Source of the DNA: Methylophilaceae bacterium 11
Lineage (GTDB): Bacteria; Pseudomonadota; Gammaproteobacteria; Burkholderiales; Methylophilaceae
Direction of reading: 5' to 3'
Assembly: GCA_000525025.1 (NCBI GenBank)
Contig: JCKJ01000001.1
Span: 806,001 to 870,000 of the forward strand
Length of the DNA: 64,000 nt
This document shows, piece after piece, positions 46,703 through 55,673 of this stretch (position 1 is the first letter of the stretch; each line of letters starts with the position of its first letter). The notes under the pieces were generated by a model, which made no database searches, had not been told where the DNA came from, and worked only from the letters and a program-made list of their open reading frames with translations. Made by a program: the position numbers and the translations under genes.

Positions 46703-47394
46703 TGTATTACGCAGTTTCTCAATGTTGATATTTGGAACTCATCAAAAGACTTCTTAAGCTTAGGAGTAGAAATGCATGGGTTTGCCGAGCTACTATGGTT
46801 TGGATTTTGCGCCCACCTAGGGATAAAATCAGGAGCTGGAAATTTAACCAGCTCAAGTTTAATCGACTCTAGAAACGTCACTATTAAGTAAGTTTTTTGG
46901 ACAAAAGACAGTTTATTTAAGTCTTCTTTGCTATAGGTCACATTAATAGGACTAACTACTTGGCCAAACACGGCTCCATCATCGACTTCAGCAGTTGTTG
47001 TGTGTAACGTAGCGCCTAAAAATTTCACGCCTGAATTGAATGCTTGGCCTACAGCGTTCATGCCTTTAAAAGAAGGTAATAGCGCTGGATGTACATTCAA
47101 GGTAGGTAGACGAGAGAATATTTCTTTAGAGATTAGTCGACTGTATAGCATGAACACTATAGATACTTTTTTTTCTAAAAGGTGCTCGAAAACGCTTTCT
47201 GAAAATTGTTCTTTAGTCTTAAAGTCCAACCTGAGCCAGTCAATTTTTCTAACTTCTGCTTCACTTTCTGCGCCACAGTTTCTGTCGGTGATAATAATAA
47301 AGTTATCACTTGTAAATAAACTATTTTGAATCAATAAGTCGTAAGCAGCAAAAAAAGCACTGCCGCCGGCTGAGCATATAACCGCTATTTTCAT
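46699..47394 (-). CDS. PurN-like sugar-amine N-formyltransferase
   Basis: The 231-residue protein has the formyl-transferase fold with N100, H102 in LNVHPALLPSFKG and D138 in AEVDDGAVFGQ, the Asn-His-Asp catalytic set of N10-formyl-THF-dependent enzymes. In sugar loci such enzymes formylate a 4-amino-4,6-dideoxy sugar. The DegT aminotransferase three genes upstream can supply such an amine. It is shorter than WbtJ-type sugar formyltransferases (about 240-400) and lacks a C-terminal extra domain. Confidence 0.88.
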   Translation of the reverse strand: MKIAVICSAGGSAFFAAYDLLIQNSLFTSDNFIIITDRNCGAESEAEVRKIDWLRLDFKTKEQFSESVFEHLLEKKVSIVFMLYSRLISKEIFSRLPTLNVHPALLPSFKGMNAVGQAFNSGVKFLGATLHTTTAEVDDGAVFGQVVSPINVTYSKEDLNKLSFVQKTYLIVTFLESIKLELVKFPAPDFIPRWAQNPNHSSSANPCISTPKLKKSFDEFQISTLRNCVIQ

Positions 47395-47399
47395 TTCAT

Positions 47400-48542
47400 C
47401 TAAATGTAGAAAAAAGTGATATCTTTGCCACTAAAGCAAGTCAAATCTTGAATAATTTTTCTTGAGTGCTTGGGGTTGAGGGCTACGTAAACAATTTTGA
47501 CTTCATTTGGCAAGTCAATGGGGCTAATAATGGGGCGCCCCATTAGCTGAGTCCCTTGTAAAAATTTATTTTGATCTATAAAACATTTGACGTTATCAAG
47601 TGCACTCAAATTAGAGGCTAGGAAAGAACCATAAAATCCGGCACCATATATAGCAGAAGCATTATTGATAGTCGCAGTTTTCTCAAACTCTTGAATTCTT
47701 TGTGCTGCTGATTTCCAGAACTCACCAATAGAGGTTATCTCATTTTTGAGAATTGAATCTGGGGTATGAGGCGAGAGCGAGTTGCCTTTCTTGGCAACTA
47801 CAATATATGCACCACGATGAGATGAGTCATCAATCTCCTGCAACGAAAAATCATTATCAGATAACATCCGCATAATAGACTGTTTTGTAAAATGATTAGG
47901 ATGGTCTACTACAATCAAGTCTGCAGGATTTGTCTGGGTATTTGGAATAATAGCATACAGATAGCCATTGTCATTTAGTACACGTTTAATGTGTTGAAGA
48001 GTATCAGCTAACTTAGAGATGTGTTCCAATGAGAAAAACGAAGTGACAACATCAAAATGCCCATCCCATGACTCAGGTAAGTTATAAGTTGCCCATTTCC
48101 CATCCTCAATAAACTCGTCCCAAAATGCAGTGTATCGTTCGCTGATATCGAACAAGTATGGTGTGATGCCTAAATTTCTTCTTGTGAGCTCACGCATAGT
48201 TGAGCTTTTAGCACATCCGTAATCTAGTATCCGTGTACCTTTGGATAAGTTGAGTTTAGATAGTAAAACAGTGACTTGATGTTGAGTACGATAGGTAATG
48301 TTGCCTTGGTCAACTAAATAAATCTGATCCTCTTCTTCGCTTTCGGCTAGAAAGTTGTATGTCTCATCATAGTAAGAAGACTCATTCGGCATTTCTAAAG
48401 TCTGTACATGACCACAGCCATTACAATAGTAAACCTCGGTTGGGTATTCTACAGCTGTACATACTGATGTAATGGATACTACACCAGTAGTGTCATAGAC
48501 TTTATCAGTTAAATTTTCATTACAAACATTACAGTTAATCAT
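47400..48542 (-). CDS. SAM-dependent methyltransferase with N-terminal zinc-binding and C-terminal Methyltransf_14-like domains
   Basis: The 380-residue protein has an N-terminal zinc site (CNVCNENL and YYCNGCGHVQ), a class I methyltransferase core (RILDYGCAKS) and a C-terminal NAD-binding-like segment (ASAIYGAGFYGSFL). This is the layout of TylC3/NovU-type sugar C-methyltransferases, but the catalytic YHEH motif seen in the paralogue at 50495 is replaced by HPNHF. It may therefore be an N- or O-methyltransferase or methylate another position. The ATG at 48542 is used, 8 bases after the dioxygenase stop, with GAG 5 bases upstream. Confidence 0.82.
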   Translation of the reverse strand: MINCNVCNENLTDKVYDTTGVVSITSVCTAVEYPTEVYYCNGCGHVQTLEMPNESSYYDETYNFLAESEEEDQIYLVDQGNITYRTQHQVTVLLSKLNLSKGTRILDYGCAKSSTMRELTRRNLGITPYLFDISERYTAFWDEFIEDGKWATYNLPESWDGHFDVVTSFFSLEHISKLADTLQHIKRVLNDNGYLYAIIPNTQTNPADLIVVDHPNHFTKQSIMRMLSDNDFSLQEIDDSSHRGAYIVVAKKGNSLSPHTPDSILKNEITSIGEFWKSAAQRIQEFEKTATINNASAIYGAGFYGSFLASNLSALDNVKCFIDQNKFLQGTQLMGRPIISPIDLPNEVKIVYVALNPKHSRKIIQDLTCFSGKDITFFYI

Positions 48543-48550
48543 CAGCGCTC

Positions 48551-49384
48551 TCAATCTACACATAGTTCTGGATGGATGTTTCTAAAGTCTACCCCAGAGG
48601 CAAACCCACCTTTCCAGCCGTGATTTAGTCCAGTTTTTTCTAAGTAATTAAAATAGCGAAATTGCATCGACCATAATGCTCGATTACTTTTGTTATAGCC
48701 TGATGCATGAATTAATAGAAAGTCCATGATTATAAGGTCTGTTGGTTGACTTAGCGGGCTAATTTGTTGATATTTTTTAATTAGATTCTCTTCGTCTCTA
48801 AGTACAAGTGAATAGGCCCCTTGTTTTTCTTTATTACGTGTGTCCGTTGTATATACCGGGATGGGCCCTTCCACTTGTGATTTTGGACAAATAGCTACAG
48901 GTCCTTCATCAACAGTCACATTGATTAATGGTGACCAAAATACTAAGCCATCTAGACTTCTCAGTTGCGATGGGTATTCTTGATGCCAGTTAGCACGATA
49001 TTTATCTTCAAAAGGGTTGTTAATCCTAATGCCATATCCAGCTGCAGCGACTGCAGGTGAAGATCCTGGGCGCAACGCCTTGAAAATTTCATCATTTTTT
49101 GGGTTTGAGACTAAACGAATGAACGCAGGTATCTGCTTAACTGCATCATAAATCTCGCCACCATAACTCCTGTTTACTTTGATAATATCTGTGTAACACT
49201 CATCAAATTTTTTTGGATCGAAAGGGGCTCTGCTAATTTCAATCTTATATTTTCTTGCAACAATCCCGATAAGCTCGTAGATAGCTTTTTGGATTGGGAG
49301 AATGTCTTTCTCGAAGTCATAAAAGTTAGGAATAATTAAATATCCCTCGGAATTGAAAAAACTGATTTTATCCTTACTAAGCAA
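48551..49384 (-). CDS. PhyH-type Fe(II)/2-oxoglutarate dioxygenase
   Basis: The 277-residue protein belongs to the phytanoyl-CoA dioxygenase superfamily. The iron triad is H134-x-E136 in WHQEYPSQ and H226 in LLIHASGYN. The middle ligand is Glu rather than the more common Asp. It likely hydroxylates or oxidatively changes a sugar-linked substrate in the periphery of the CDP-sugar pathway. Start is a TTG at 49384, with AGAGG 7 bases upstream; a second TTG at 49399 overlaps the DegT stop region and has no ribosome site. Confidence 0.82.
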   Translation of the reverse strand: MLSKDKISFFNSEGYLIIPNFYDFEKDILPIQKAIYELIGIVARKYKIEISRAPFDPKKFDECYTDIIKVNRSYGGEIYDAVKQIPAFIRLVSNPKNDEIFKALRPGSSPAVAAAGYGIRINNPFEDKYRANWHQEYPSQLRSLDGLVFWSPLINVTVDEGPVAICPKSQVEGPIPVYTTDTRNKEKQGAYSLVLRDEENLIKKYQQISPLSQPTDLIIMDFLLIHASGYNKSNRALWSMQFRYFNYLEKTGLNHGWKGGFASGVDFRNIHPELCVD

Positions 49385-49388
49385 TGTT

Positions 49389-50498
49389 TTACCTCTCAAT
49401 AAAAGACTCTATCACTTTAATAACTCTATCTAGTTCTTCATTCGAAATTTCGTGATAGCTAGGCAAGTTAATCGCTCTATTAGGTATATCCCATGCAATT
49501 TTATTGGATGGGCAGTCTTGAAACATTGGCAAACTAGATAGCGGGTGAAAGAACACACGGGCATCAATGTTTTCCTCACTGAATCTTTTTTGTAATTGCT
49601 CTCTTGTAATGCCTGTAGATGCGTCAAAAACCAGTGTAGGCATCCAATATCCATTTTTGGTATTTTCGCTCTCAGGGTTCATAGAAAGGCCAGAAAGATT
49701 TGTTAGTGCTCGTGCATAGTAATTGAAAATTTCTCTTTTACGAGACACTAGTTCATGTATACGTTCCATTTGGCCATAACCAATCGCTGCTTGGATGTTG
49801 GACATCTTATATTTAAAGCCAATTTCATCGGGCCAAAATTGCTTGGTTTGCCCCCTTGCGCGACCATGATTAGAAAAGGTAAGTACTTTTTCATATAGAA
49901 CGGGGTCGTTGGTAATAAACATCCCACCTTCTCCGGTAGTGAGTGTTTTGGTGCCATGAAAGGAGAATGTGCCGAATTTACCCACAGTACCTGCGTGTTT
50001 ACCATGCCAATGTGAACCAATCGCTTCAGCAGCATCCTCTATGACTGGGATGCCATATTTTTCACCAATCGCCAGTAATTTATCCATATCACATACATTC
50101 CCATAGATGTGTACGGCAATAATGGCTTTGGTACGCGGCGTGATAGCGGCTTCTACTTTTGCGGGGTCAATGCACCAAGTATCTTCTAAAACATCTACAA
50201 AGATAGGCTTAGCGCACAAATATGTGACTGGAGAAGCAGAAGCAATCCAGTTGGTTTCGGCAAGAATAACTTCATCACCAGCTTGAACGCTCAGTGCTGC
50301 CAATCCCATATGTAACGCGCCCGTGCAACTAGATGTTGCGATTGCAAACTTAGCACCAGTAAATTCTTTGAATTTTTCTTCGAATTTATGAATATATTCA
50401 TAGCATTTTTCACCCCAGCCATTTCTGGCTGCGTCTGTTGCATAGCTTACTTCTAGCTCAGTGATAGAGGGCTTGGTGTAGTGAATTTTAGATTTCAT
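49389..50498 (-). CDS. DegT/DnrJ/EryC1/StrS PLP sugar aminotransferase
   Basis: The 369-residue protein has the PLP lysine K184 in SFHGTKTLTTGEGG, D155 in VIEDAAEAIGS, and GRARGQTKQFWPDEIGFKYKMSN. The pattern is closest to perosamine-synthase-like enzymes that aminate C4 of a 4-keto-6-deoxyhexose. There is no GDP-mannose dehydratase nearby; the only neighbouring 4-keto sugar is the CDP sugar from rfbF/rfbG. It overlaps the C-methyltransferase by ATGA. Confidence 0.92.
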   Translation of the reverse strand: MKSKIHYTKPSITELEVSYATDAARNGWGEKCYEYIHKFEEKFKEFTGAKFAIATSSCTGALHMGLAALSVQAGDEVILAETNWIASASPVTYLCAKPIFVDVLEDTWCIDPAKVEAAITPRTKAIIAVHIYGNVCDMDKLLAIGEKYGIPVIEDAAEAIGSHWHGKHAGTVGKFGTFSFHGTKTLTTGEGGMFITNDPVLYEKVLTFSNHGRARGQTKQFWPDEIGFKYKMSNIQAAIGYGQMERIHELVSRKREIFNYYARALTNLSGLSMNPESENTKNGYWMPTLVFDASTGITREQLQKRFSEENIDARVFFHPLSSLPMFQDCPSNKIAWDIPNRAINLPSYHEISNEELDRVIKVIESFIER

Positions 50499-51721
50499 AA
50501 TATTTTAATGTGGGGAATGGCCGTTACGAATTTTCCATCCCATTCACGGATGTAATTAAGTTGCTCTGTGACTTCGGTGGTTAAATTCCATGGCAGTATC
50601 AATACATAATCTGGTTTGCTGTCACGGATAACCTGTTCGTTCACAATCGGGATACGGCTGCCGGGTAAAAATTTATCTTGTTTTGCCGGGTTGCGGTCAA
50701 CAACACAAGAGATTAGATCTTCTCTAATCCCAGCATAATTAATTAAAGTATTGCCTTTAGCCGCAGCGCCATAAGCGATAGTTCTTTTACACTGTTTTTT
50801 AGCATCGATCAAGAAAGCAATCAAATCGTTTTTAATAGTGTTTGCACGGTCTTGAAAGTTTGCATAATAACTTTCGGATGTAATGCCGGCAGAAGTCTCG
50901 AGTACAAGTAAATCATTTACTGCTGTTGTAGTGGGGCGCGTGCCAAGGTCTTTTCTTTGTGCAAACACGCGTAGGCTACCGCCATGCGTTGAAAGCTCTT
51001 CTACATCAAATACCTGTAAGCCATTGAGATCAAAAATCCGTTGTACAGCACTCAATGACAGATAAGAGAAGTGCTCGTGATATATAGTATCAAACTGTGC
51101 ATGTTGAATCAGTTGTAGCAGGTGCGGAAACTCAAAGGTCGCAACACCTTCTGGTTTCAGTAACAGCGAGAATCCTGTTACAAAGTCATTAATGTCAGGT
51201 ACATGCGCCAGTACGTTGTTTGCTGCGGTTAGGTCTGCCTGTTTACCTTGAGATATAAGTTTTTTCGCTAGCATTACACCAAAAAAATCTTCAACGATTT
51301 CTATGCCTTTTTCTCGTGCTGCTTGGGCAGTACTGTGTGTCGGTTCAATACCCAAACAAGGGAAACTTTTTTGTTTTACATACTGTAGTAGATAGCCATC
51401 ATTGGCAGCCACCTCAATTACAAATGATCGCGTACTCAGTTGGAAGCGTTCCGCCATTTGTGAAACATAACGTTCTGCATGCTTCAGCCAACTGTCAGAA
51501 AATGAGCTGAAATAAGCATAGTCTGCGTCAAACAGCTCATTTGCCCCGGTATAGTCTTCGGTTTGTACAAGCCAACAGCTTTTGCAAACTAGCACCTTGA
51601 GTGGAAACCATTTTTCCGGTGCTTTCAATGACTGAGTGGTTAAATATGCATTGGAAGGAGGGGAGCTGCCTAAGTCAATTAGAGGCAGGGTTAGTTCAGT
51701 GTCGCAGTGACGACATTTCAT
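50495..51721 (-). CDS. sugar C-methyltransferase, TylC3/TcaB9-like
   Basis: The 408-residue protein has an N-terminal zinc site (C3, C6, C46, C49), a SAM-binding core (VIEVAANDGYLL) and the catalytic Y214-H215-E216-H217 motif that marks 3-C-methyltransferases of 4-keto sugars. The C-terminal Methyltransf_14 domain ends with IAYGAAAKGNTLINY. It should add a methyl branch, probably at C3 of a CDP-4-keto-6-deoxy sugar. It overlaps the 3,5-epimerase-like gene by ATGA. Confidence 0.92.
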   Translation of the reverse strand: MKCRHCDTELTLPLIDLGSSPPSNAYLTTQSLKAPEKWFPLKVLVCKSCWLVQTEDYTGANELFDADYAYFSSFSDSWLKHAERYVSQMAERFQLSTRSFVIEVAANDGYLLQYVKQKSFPCLGIEPTHSTAQAAREKGIEIVEDFFGVMLAKKLISQGKQADLTAANNVLAHVPDINDFVTGFSLLLKPEGVATFEFPHLLQLIQHAQFDTIYHEHFSYLSLSAVQRIFDLNGLQVFDVEELSTHGGSLRVFAQRKDLGTRPTTTAVNDLLVLETSAGITSESYYANFQDRANTIKNDLIAFLIDAKKQCKRTIAYGAAAKGNTLINYAGIREDLISCVVDRNPAKQDKFLPGSRIPIVNEQVIRDSKPDYVLILPWNLTTEVTEQLNYIREWDGKFVTAIPHIKIL

Positions 51722-52278
51722 ACAGCTAGTCCTAAAAAATCATTTGTAATCATTGCGTGCATGCGGTCTCGTTCTGATAAATCTGTTATTTCGAGAGGCA
51801 GTTGTATTCCAAGTAGTGAGTCGTGAATGTTGAGAGCGCCTTCTGAAGGTTGATGGTACGCTGCTGTATGCAGATATATCAATTCGCAATCATCAGTCAG
51901 TGTCTGAAACCCATGGGCGAACCCTTCGGGAATCATCAGGCTACGCTGATTCTGTGCATTCAATATCTCAGCGTGCCATTTTAAGAAAGTTGGTGAGCCT
52001 TGTCGAATATCGACAGCGATGTCAAAAATCTCGCCTTTGATACAACTTACAACTTTTGTTTCTGCAAACGGGGGGTGCTGAAAGTGAAGTCCTCTTACCG
52101 CACCTTTCTGGCGTGTATGCGTATGATTGATTTGTACAATTGGCTTATTTATGCCAATAGTCGAGAAAGCTTCTGAACAATAAAATCGGCTCAAAAAACC
52201 ACGGCTATCCTGAATGGGTTTCCGTTGAATAATTTTTAAACCAATTAATGGAGTATTAAAACAATCGAATCTGGACAT
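51718..52278 (-). CDS. RmlC-like dTDP/CDP-4-keto-6-deoxysugar 3,5-epimerase
   Basis: The 186-residue cupin protein has DSRGFLSRFYC, NHTHTRQKGAVRGLHFQ (catalytic His), CIKGEIFDIAVDIR and IPEGFAHGFQTL, which are RmlC family features. It likely epimerises C3 and/or C5 of the CDP-4-keto-6-deoxyglucose made by the two upstream genes; no dTDP-glucose genes (rmlA/B) are present. It starts 10 bases after rfbG. Confidence 0.9.
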   Translation of the reverse strand: MSRFDCFNTPLIGLKIIQRKPIQDSRGFLSRFYCSEAFSTIGINKPIVQINHTHTRQKGAVRGLHFQHPPFAETKVVSCIKGEIFDIAVDIRQGSPTFLKWHAEILNAQNQRSLMIPEGFAHGFQTLTDDCELIYLHTAAYHQPSEGALNIHDSLLGIQLPLEITDLSERDRMHAMITNDFLGLAV

Positions 52279-52288
52279 GCGCTAAATC

Positions 52289-53344
52289 TTATTTGGTCTC
52301 AACATAGGCATTAATTTGCTCCAAACAGACCTTGTGCATGTCATGGCCATTTTGCCAGAGTTGGTGCCACTCAATAATTTTAGTTAAGGTAGTTTCCAGA
52401 TTCCAGCGCGATTGCCAATTGAGCATAGCTCGGGCTTTGCTACTATCTAGTTTTAAATAGTTAGCTTCGTGGGGCTGAGGGTTGTTGTCAATTTCCCATG
52501 ATGCGTTAGGTGTAGCAGAGACTAGTTTTTCTACAATCCATTGTACTGTTTTAGCGTCCTCTTCACGAGGGCCAAAATTCCATGCGGTAGCATATTTTCT
52601 GCCCTCTAAAAACAATCGCTCAGCCAGTAATAGATAGCCCGATAGTGGTTCCAAAACATGTTGCCAAGGTCTGATAGCATGAGGTGATCGGATGACTAAT
52701 TTTTTTTTCTGATTTAACGAGCGCAAGAAGTCAGGAATTAATCTATCCTCTGCCCAGTCGCCTCCTCCTATAACATTACCAGCTCTTGCTGAGGCAAGGG
52801 CAACAACGCCGGACCCTGTAAAAAACGAGCGGCGGTAAGCAGAAGTAACCAACTCCACACAGCCTTTGCTGCTAGAGTAAGGGTCGTAGCCGCCCATTGC
52901 TTCGTCTTCTCGGTATGACCAAACCCACTCTCGATTCTCGTAACATTTATCAGTAGTAACATTCACTACAGCACGTACCGATTGTGTCTGGCGGATTGCT
53001 TCAAATAAATTGACTGTGCCCATTACATTCGTACTGTATGTTTCAACTGGATCAAGATAGGATTTTCGTACCAAAGGTTGAGCTGCAAGATGCAGTACTA
53101 TATCGGGCTGTGCGCTCAGCATTGCTTTTTTAAGCGAATCCAAGTTACGAATGTCTTGCATGTGATTTTCAATAAGACAATCTGCAACGTTAGCAATACT
53201 AAAGATGTTAGGTGTCGTTGTTGCTGGTAAAGCGTATCCTATAACATTTGCGCCGAGCGATTTAAGCCATATTGTTAGCCAGCCCCCTTTGAAACCAGTG
53301 TGACCAGTTATAAAAACGCGTTTACCCTCCCAAAATCGTGACAT
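52289..53344 (-). CDS. rfbG: CDP-glucose 4,6-dehydratase
   Basis: The 351-residue SDR has GHTGFKGGWL at the N-terminus, VVNVTTDKCYENREWVW and catalytic YSSSKGCVE. These are RfbG/AscB/DdhB features. It converts CDP-D-glucose to CDP-4-keto-6-deoxy-D-glucose. The ATG at 53344 overlaps the rfbF stop (TAATG), with GGGG just upstream. Earlier in-frame starts at 53362 are less likely. It pairs with RfbF. Confidence 0.95.
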   Translation of the reverse strand: MSRFWEGKRVFITGHTGFKGGWLTIWLKSLGANVIGYALPATTTPNIFSIANVADCLIENHMQDIRNLDSLKKAMLSAQPDIVLHLAAQPLVRKSYLDPVETYSTNVMGTVNLFEAIRQTQSVRAVVNVTTDKCYENREWVWSYREDEAMGGYDPYSSSKGCVELVTSAYRRSFFTGSGVVALASARAGNVIGGGDWAEDRLIPDFLRSLNQKKKLVIRSPHAIRPWQHVLEPLSGYLLLAERLFLEGRKYATAWNFGPREEDAKTVQWIVEKLVSATPNASWEIDNNPQPHEANYLKLDSSKARAMLNWQSRWNLETTLTKIIEWHQLWQNGHDMHKVCLEQINAYVETK

Positions 53345-54117
53345 TAGCCCCAGACCTTCCAAGGTGCTTTATTCGTTTCCCATAGCTCTTCTAATAAATT
53401 TTTATCACGTAGCGTGTCCATTGGTTGCCAGAATCCGGAGTGTGTAAAAGCCATAAGCTCATCATTTTTAGCTAGGTTGGTAAGAGGCTCTGCCTCCCAG
53501 CTAGTCTGGTCATTCGATATATAGTCTATGCATTTAGGGGATAGTATAAAAAAACCACCATTAATCCAACCGCCATCACCTCGTGGCTTTTCCGTAAAGC
53601 CAGTAACTAATTGTCCGTTCATATTTAGCGCGCCGTAACGGCCCGGTGGTTGTACTGCTGTTACTGTAGCCAATTTTTTGTGGTTTTGGTGAAATGAAAT
53701 TTGTGCTTTGATATCTATATTGGCCACGCCATCGCCGTAAGTAAAACAAAAAGCATTTTCATCCTTTAGGTAGCTTGCCACTCGTTTTAAACGTCCACCA
53801 GTAAGAGTGTCTTCACCAGTGTCAACCAAAGTGACTCGCCAGGGCTCGGCATTTCGTTGATGTACTTGCATGTTGTTATTAACCATGTCAAAAGTTACAT
53901 CAGACATGTGTAAAAAGTAATTCGCGAAATATTCTTTTATGACATAGCCTTTGTAACCACAACATACAATAAAATCATTAATGCCATGGGCAGAATACAG
54001 CTTCATGATATGCCATAGAATGGGTTTGCCACCTATTTCAATCATTGGTTTGGGTTTGAGGTGAGTTTCCTCTGAAATTCTCGTGCCAAGCCCACCTGCT
54101 AAAATAACTGCTTTCAT
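53344..54117 (-). CDS. rfbF: glucose-1-phosphate cytidylyltransferase
   Basis: The 257-residue nucleotidyltransferase begins [19 protein letters not shown], with [25 protein letters not shown] and a TYGDG block. This is the RfbF/AscA type. It makes CDP-glucose from CTP and glucose-1-phosphate. It precedes rfbG directly and starts the CDP-deoxysugar block, 32 bases after manC. Confidence 0.96.
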   Translation of the reverse strand: MKAVILAGGLGTRISEETHLKPKPMIEIGGKPILWHIMKLYSAHGINDFIVCCGYKGYVIKEYFANYFLHMSDVTFDMVNNNMQVHQRNAEPWRVTLVDTGEDTLTGGRLKRVASYLKDENAFCFTYGDGVANIDIKAQISFHQNHKKLATVTAVQPPGRYGALNMNGQLVTGFTEKPRGDGGWINGGFFILSPKCIDYISNDQTSWEAEPLTNLAKNDELMAFTHSGFWQPMDTLRDKNLLEELWETNKAPWKVWG

Positions 54118-54149
54118 ATAAGGTACTTTCGTTTGCTTGTCAAAGCTCC

Positions 54150-55604
54150 CTAAGCTTTAACTCTTCCGTAGCTATCATTAAAGCGAACGATATCATCTTC
54201 ACCCACGTAATCACCGCTTTGCACTTCAATCATCACTAAATCCAATACGCCAGGATTCTCTAGCCGATGGTGACATCCTGCCGGAATAAAAGTGGATTCG
54301 TTGGGTGCGACAAAAAAGACATTCTCACCGTTGGTCACGCGCGCCATACCACTTACCACTACCCAGTGTTCGCTGCGGTGGTGGTGCATCTGGAGGCTCA
54401 AGCTTTGCCCTGGTTTGACCACAATACGTTTGATTTTGAAGCGATCACCTTCTTCAAGTGTGGTGTAGTTACCCCACGGGCGATGTACAGTTTGATGTAG
54501 CTTGTAAGATTCGTTGCCTTGCTCTTTCAGAGTGTTATAGATATCTTTCACATACTGAGCTGAGTCTTTGTGCGAAATTAATACAGCATCCTGCGTGTCG
54601 ACAACAATCAAATCCTCAACACCAACCATAGCTACTAAGCGTTTATCGCTCTGTACAAAGCAGTTTTTTGTGTGATTCAACATAGCTGAGCCACTGACAC
54701 GGTTGCCATCTTCATCTGCCGCTGTGAGTGTGCTCATGGCATCCCACGCGCCAATATCGTTCCAGCCGATATCGCAGGGAATGACTGCCACATTGGCAGA
54801 TTTTTCCATGACTGCGTAGTCAATAGAGTTGCTGGGTACATTGGCAAAGGTGTTGGCTTCAAATTCAACCTGCGTGATGTCTGTATTGTCTTTTAGCGAG
54901 ACCTCAAAACAGGCTTTTGCTGTATTTAAAATGTCCGGTGCGTGCCGTTGAAGCTCAGCCACTAGCGTGCTGGCTTTGGCACAGAACATACCGGAGTTCC
55001 AGTAAAATTTGCCAGAATCGACATAGGCTTGGGCTGTCGCTAAATTGGGTTTTTCTACAAAACGTGCAACTTCATACCCAATCGTGCTTTGGTTGGATGT
55101 AATGGGTTTGGCTTGATTGGCTTCAATATAACCATAGCCAGTTTCCGGCGCGTGTGGCTGTATGCCAAAGGTGACAATTTTGCCTGTTTGCGCAATCAGG
55201 CTGGCGTTTGTCACGGCTTGTTGAAATGCCGCTTGATTGGCAATCAAGTGGTCAGCTGTCAAAATCAGTAAAATGGCGTCTTCGCCATGTTGTTTTGCTA
55301 CATATAACGCCGCAAGTGCAACAGCCGCTGCAGTGTTGCGGCCAAATGGCTCTAGCAGAAAACTGGTTTTGGTATTGGTTTGGTTGACTTCGCGGTAGTC
55401 ATCTTTGGTTTTGAATAATAATTCGCGATTGGTGACGGTGAGTACTTCAGTCACATTCGGCAATATCGCGCCGCGAATAAATGACTTCTGTAAAAAGCTC
55501 TCGTTATCCGCAAGACGAATAAACGGCTTGGGGTGAAGCTCACGTGATACTGGCCACAACCGTGAACCAGCACCGCCACATAGTATCGTTGGGATAATAT
55601 TCAT
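54150..55604 (-). CDS. manC: bifunctional mannose-1-phosphate guanylyltransferase / mannose-6-phosphate isomerase
   Basis: The 484-residue protein has an N-terminal guanylyltransferase domain ([40 protein letters not shown]) and a C-terminal type II mannose isomerase cupin ([30 protein letters not shown]). This is the ManC/AlgA architecture. It supplies GDP-mannose. It is the first gene of the polysaccharide operon, 69 bases past the rep stop on the same strand. No ManB is seen here. Confidence 0.95.
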   Translation of the reverse strand: MNIIPTILCGGAGSRLWPVSRELHPKPFIRLADNESFLQKSFIRGAILPNVTEVLTVTNRELLFKTKDDYREVNQTNTKTSFLLEPFGRNTAAAVALAALYVAKQHGEDAILLILTADHLIANQAAFQQAVTNASLIAQTGKIVTFGIQPHAPETGYGYIEANQAKPITSNQSTIGYEVARFVEKPNLATAQAYVDSGKFYWNSGMFCAKASTLVAELQRHAPDILNTAKACFEVSLKDNTDITQVEFEANTFANVPSNSIDYAVMEKSANVAVIPCDIGWNDIGAWDAMSTLTAADEDGNRVSGSAMLNHTKNCFVQSDKRLVAMVGVEDLIVVDTQDAVLISHKDSAQYVKDIYNTLKEQGNESYKLHQTVHRPWGNYTTLEEGDRFKIKRIVVKPGQSLSLQMHHHRSEHWVVVSGMARVTNGENVFFVAPNESTFIPAGCHHRLENPGVLDLVMIEVQSGDYVGEDDIVRFNDSYGRVKA

Positions 55605-55673
55605 GGATGGATTATATAATGAAGTGCCGGTAAAAACGATGCATATTGACGCATAATCATGTTGACTAGGTGG

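Noticed and set aside
41844-49399. The AT-rich middle of the polysaccharide locus as a mobile island
   Set aside because: No integrase, transposase, direct repeats or tRNA junction are present; AT-richness is common in O-antigen loci.
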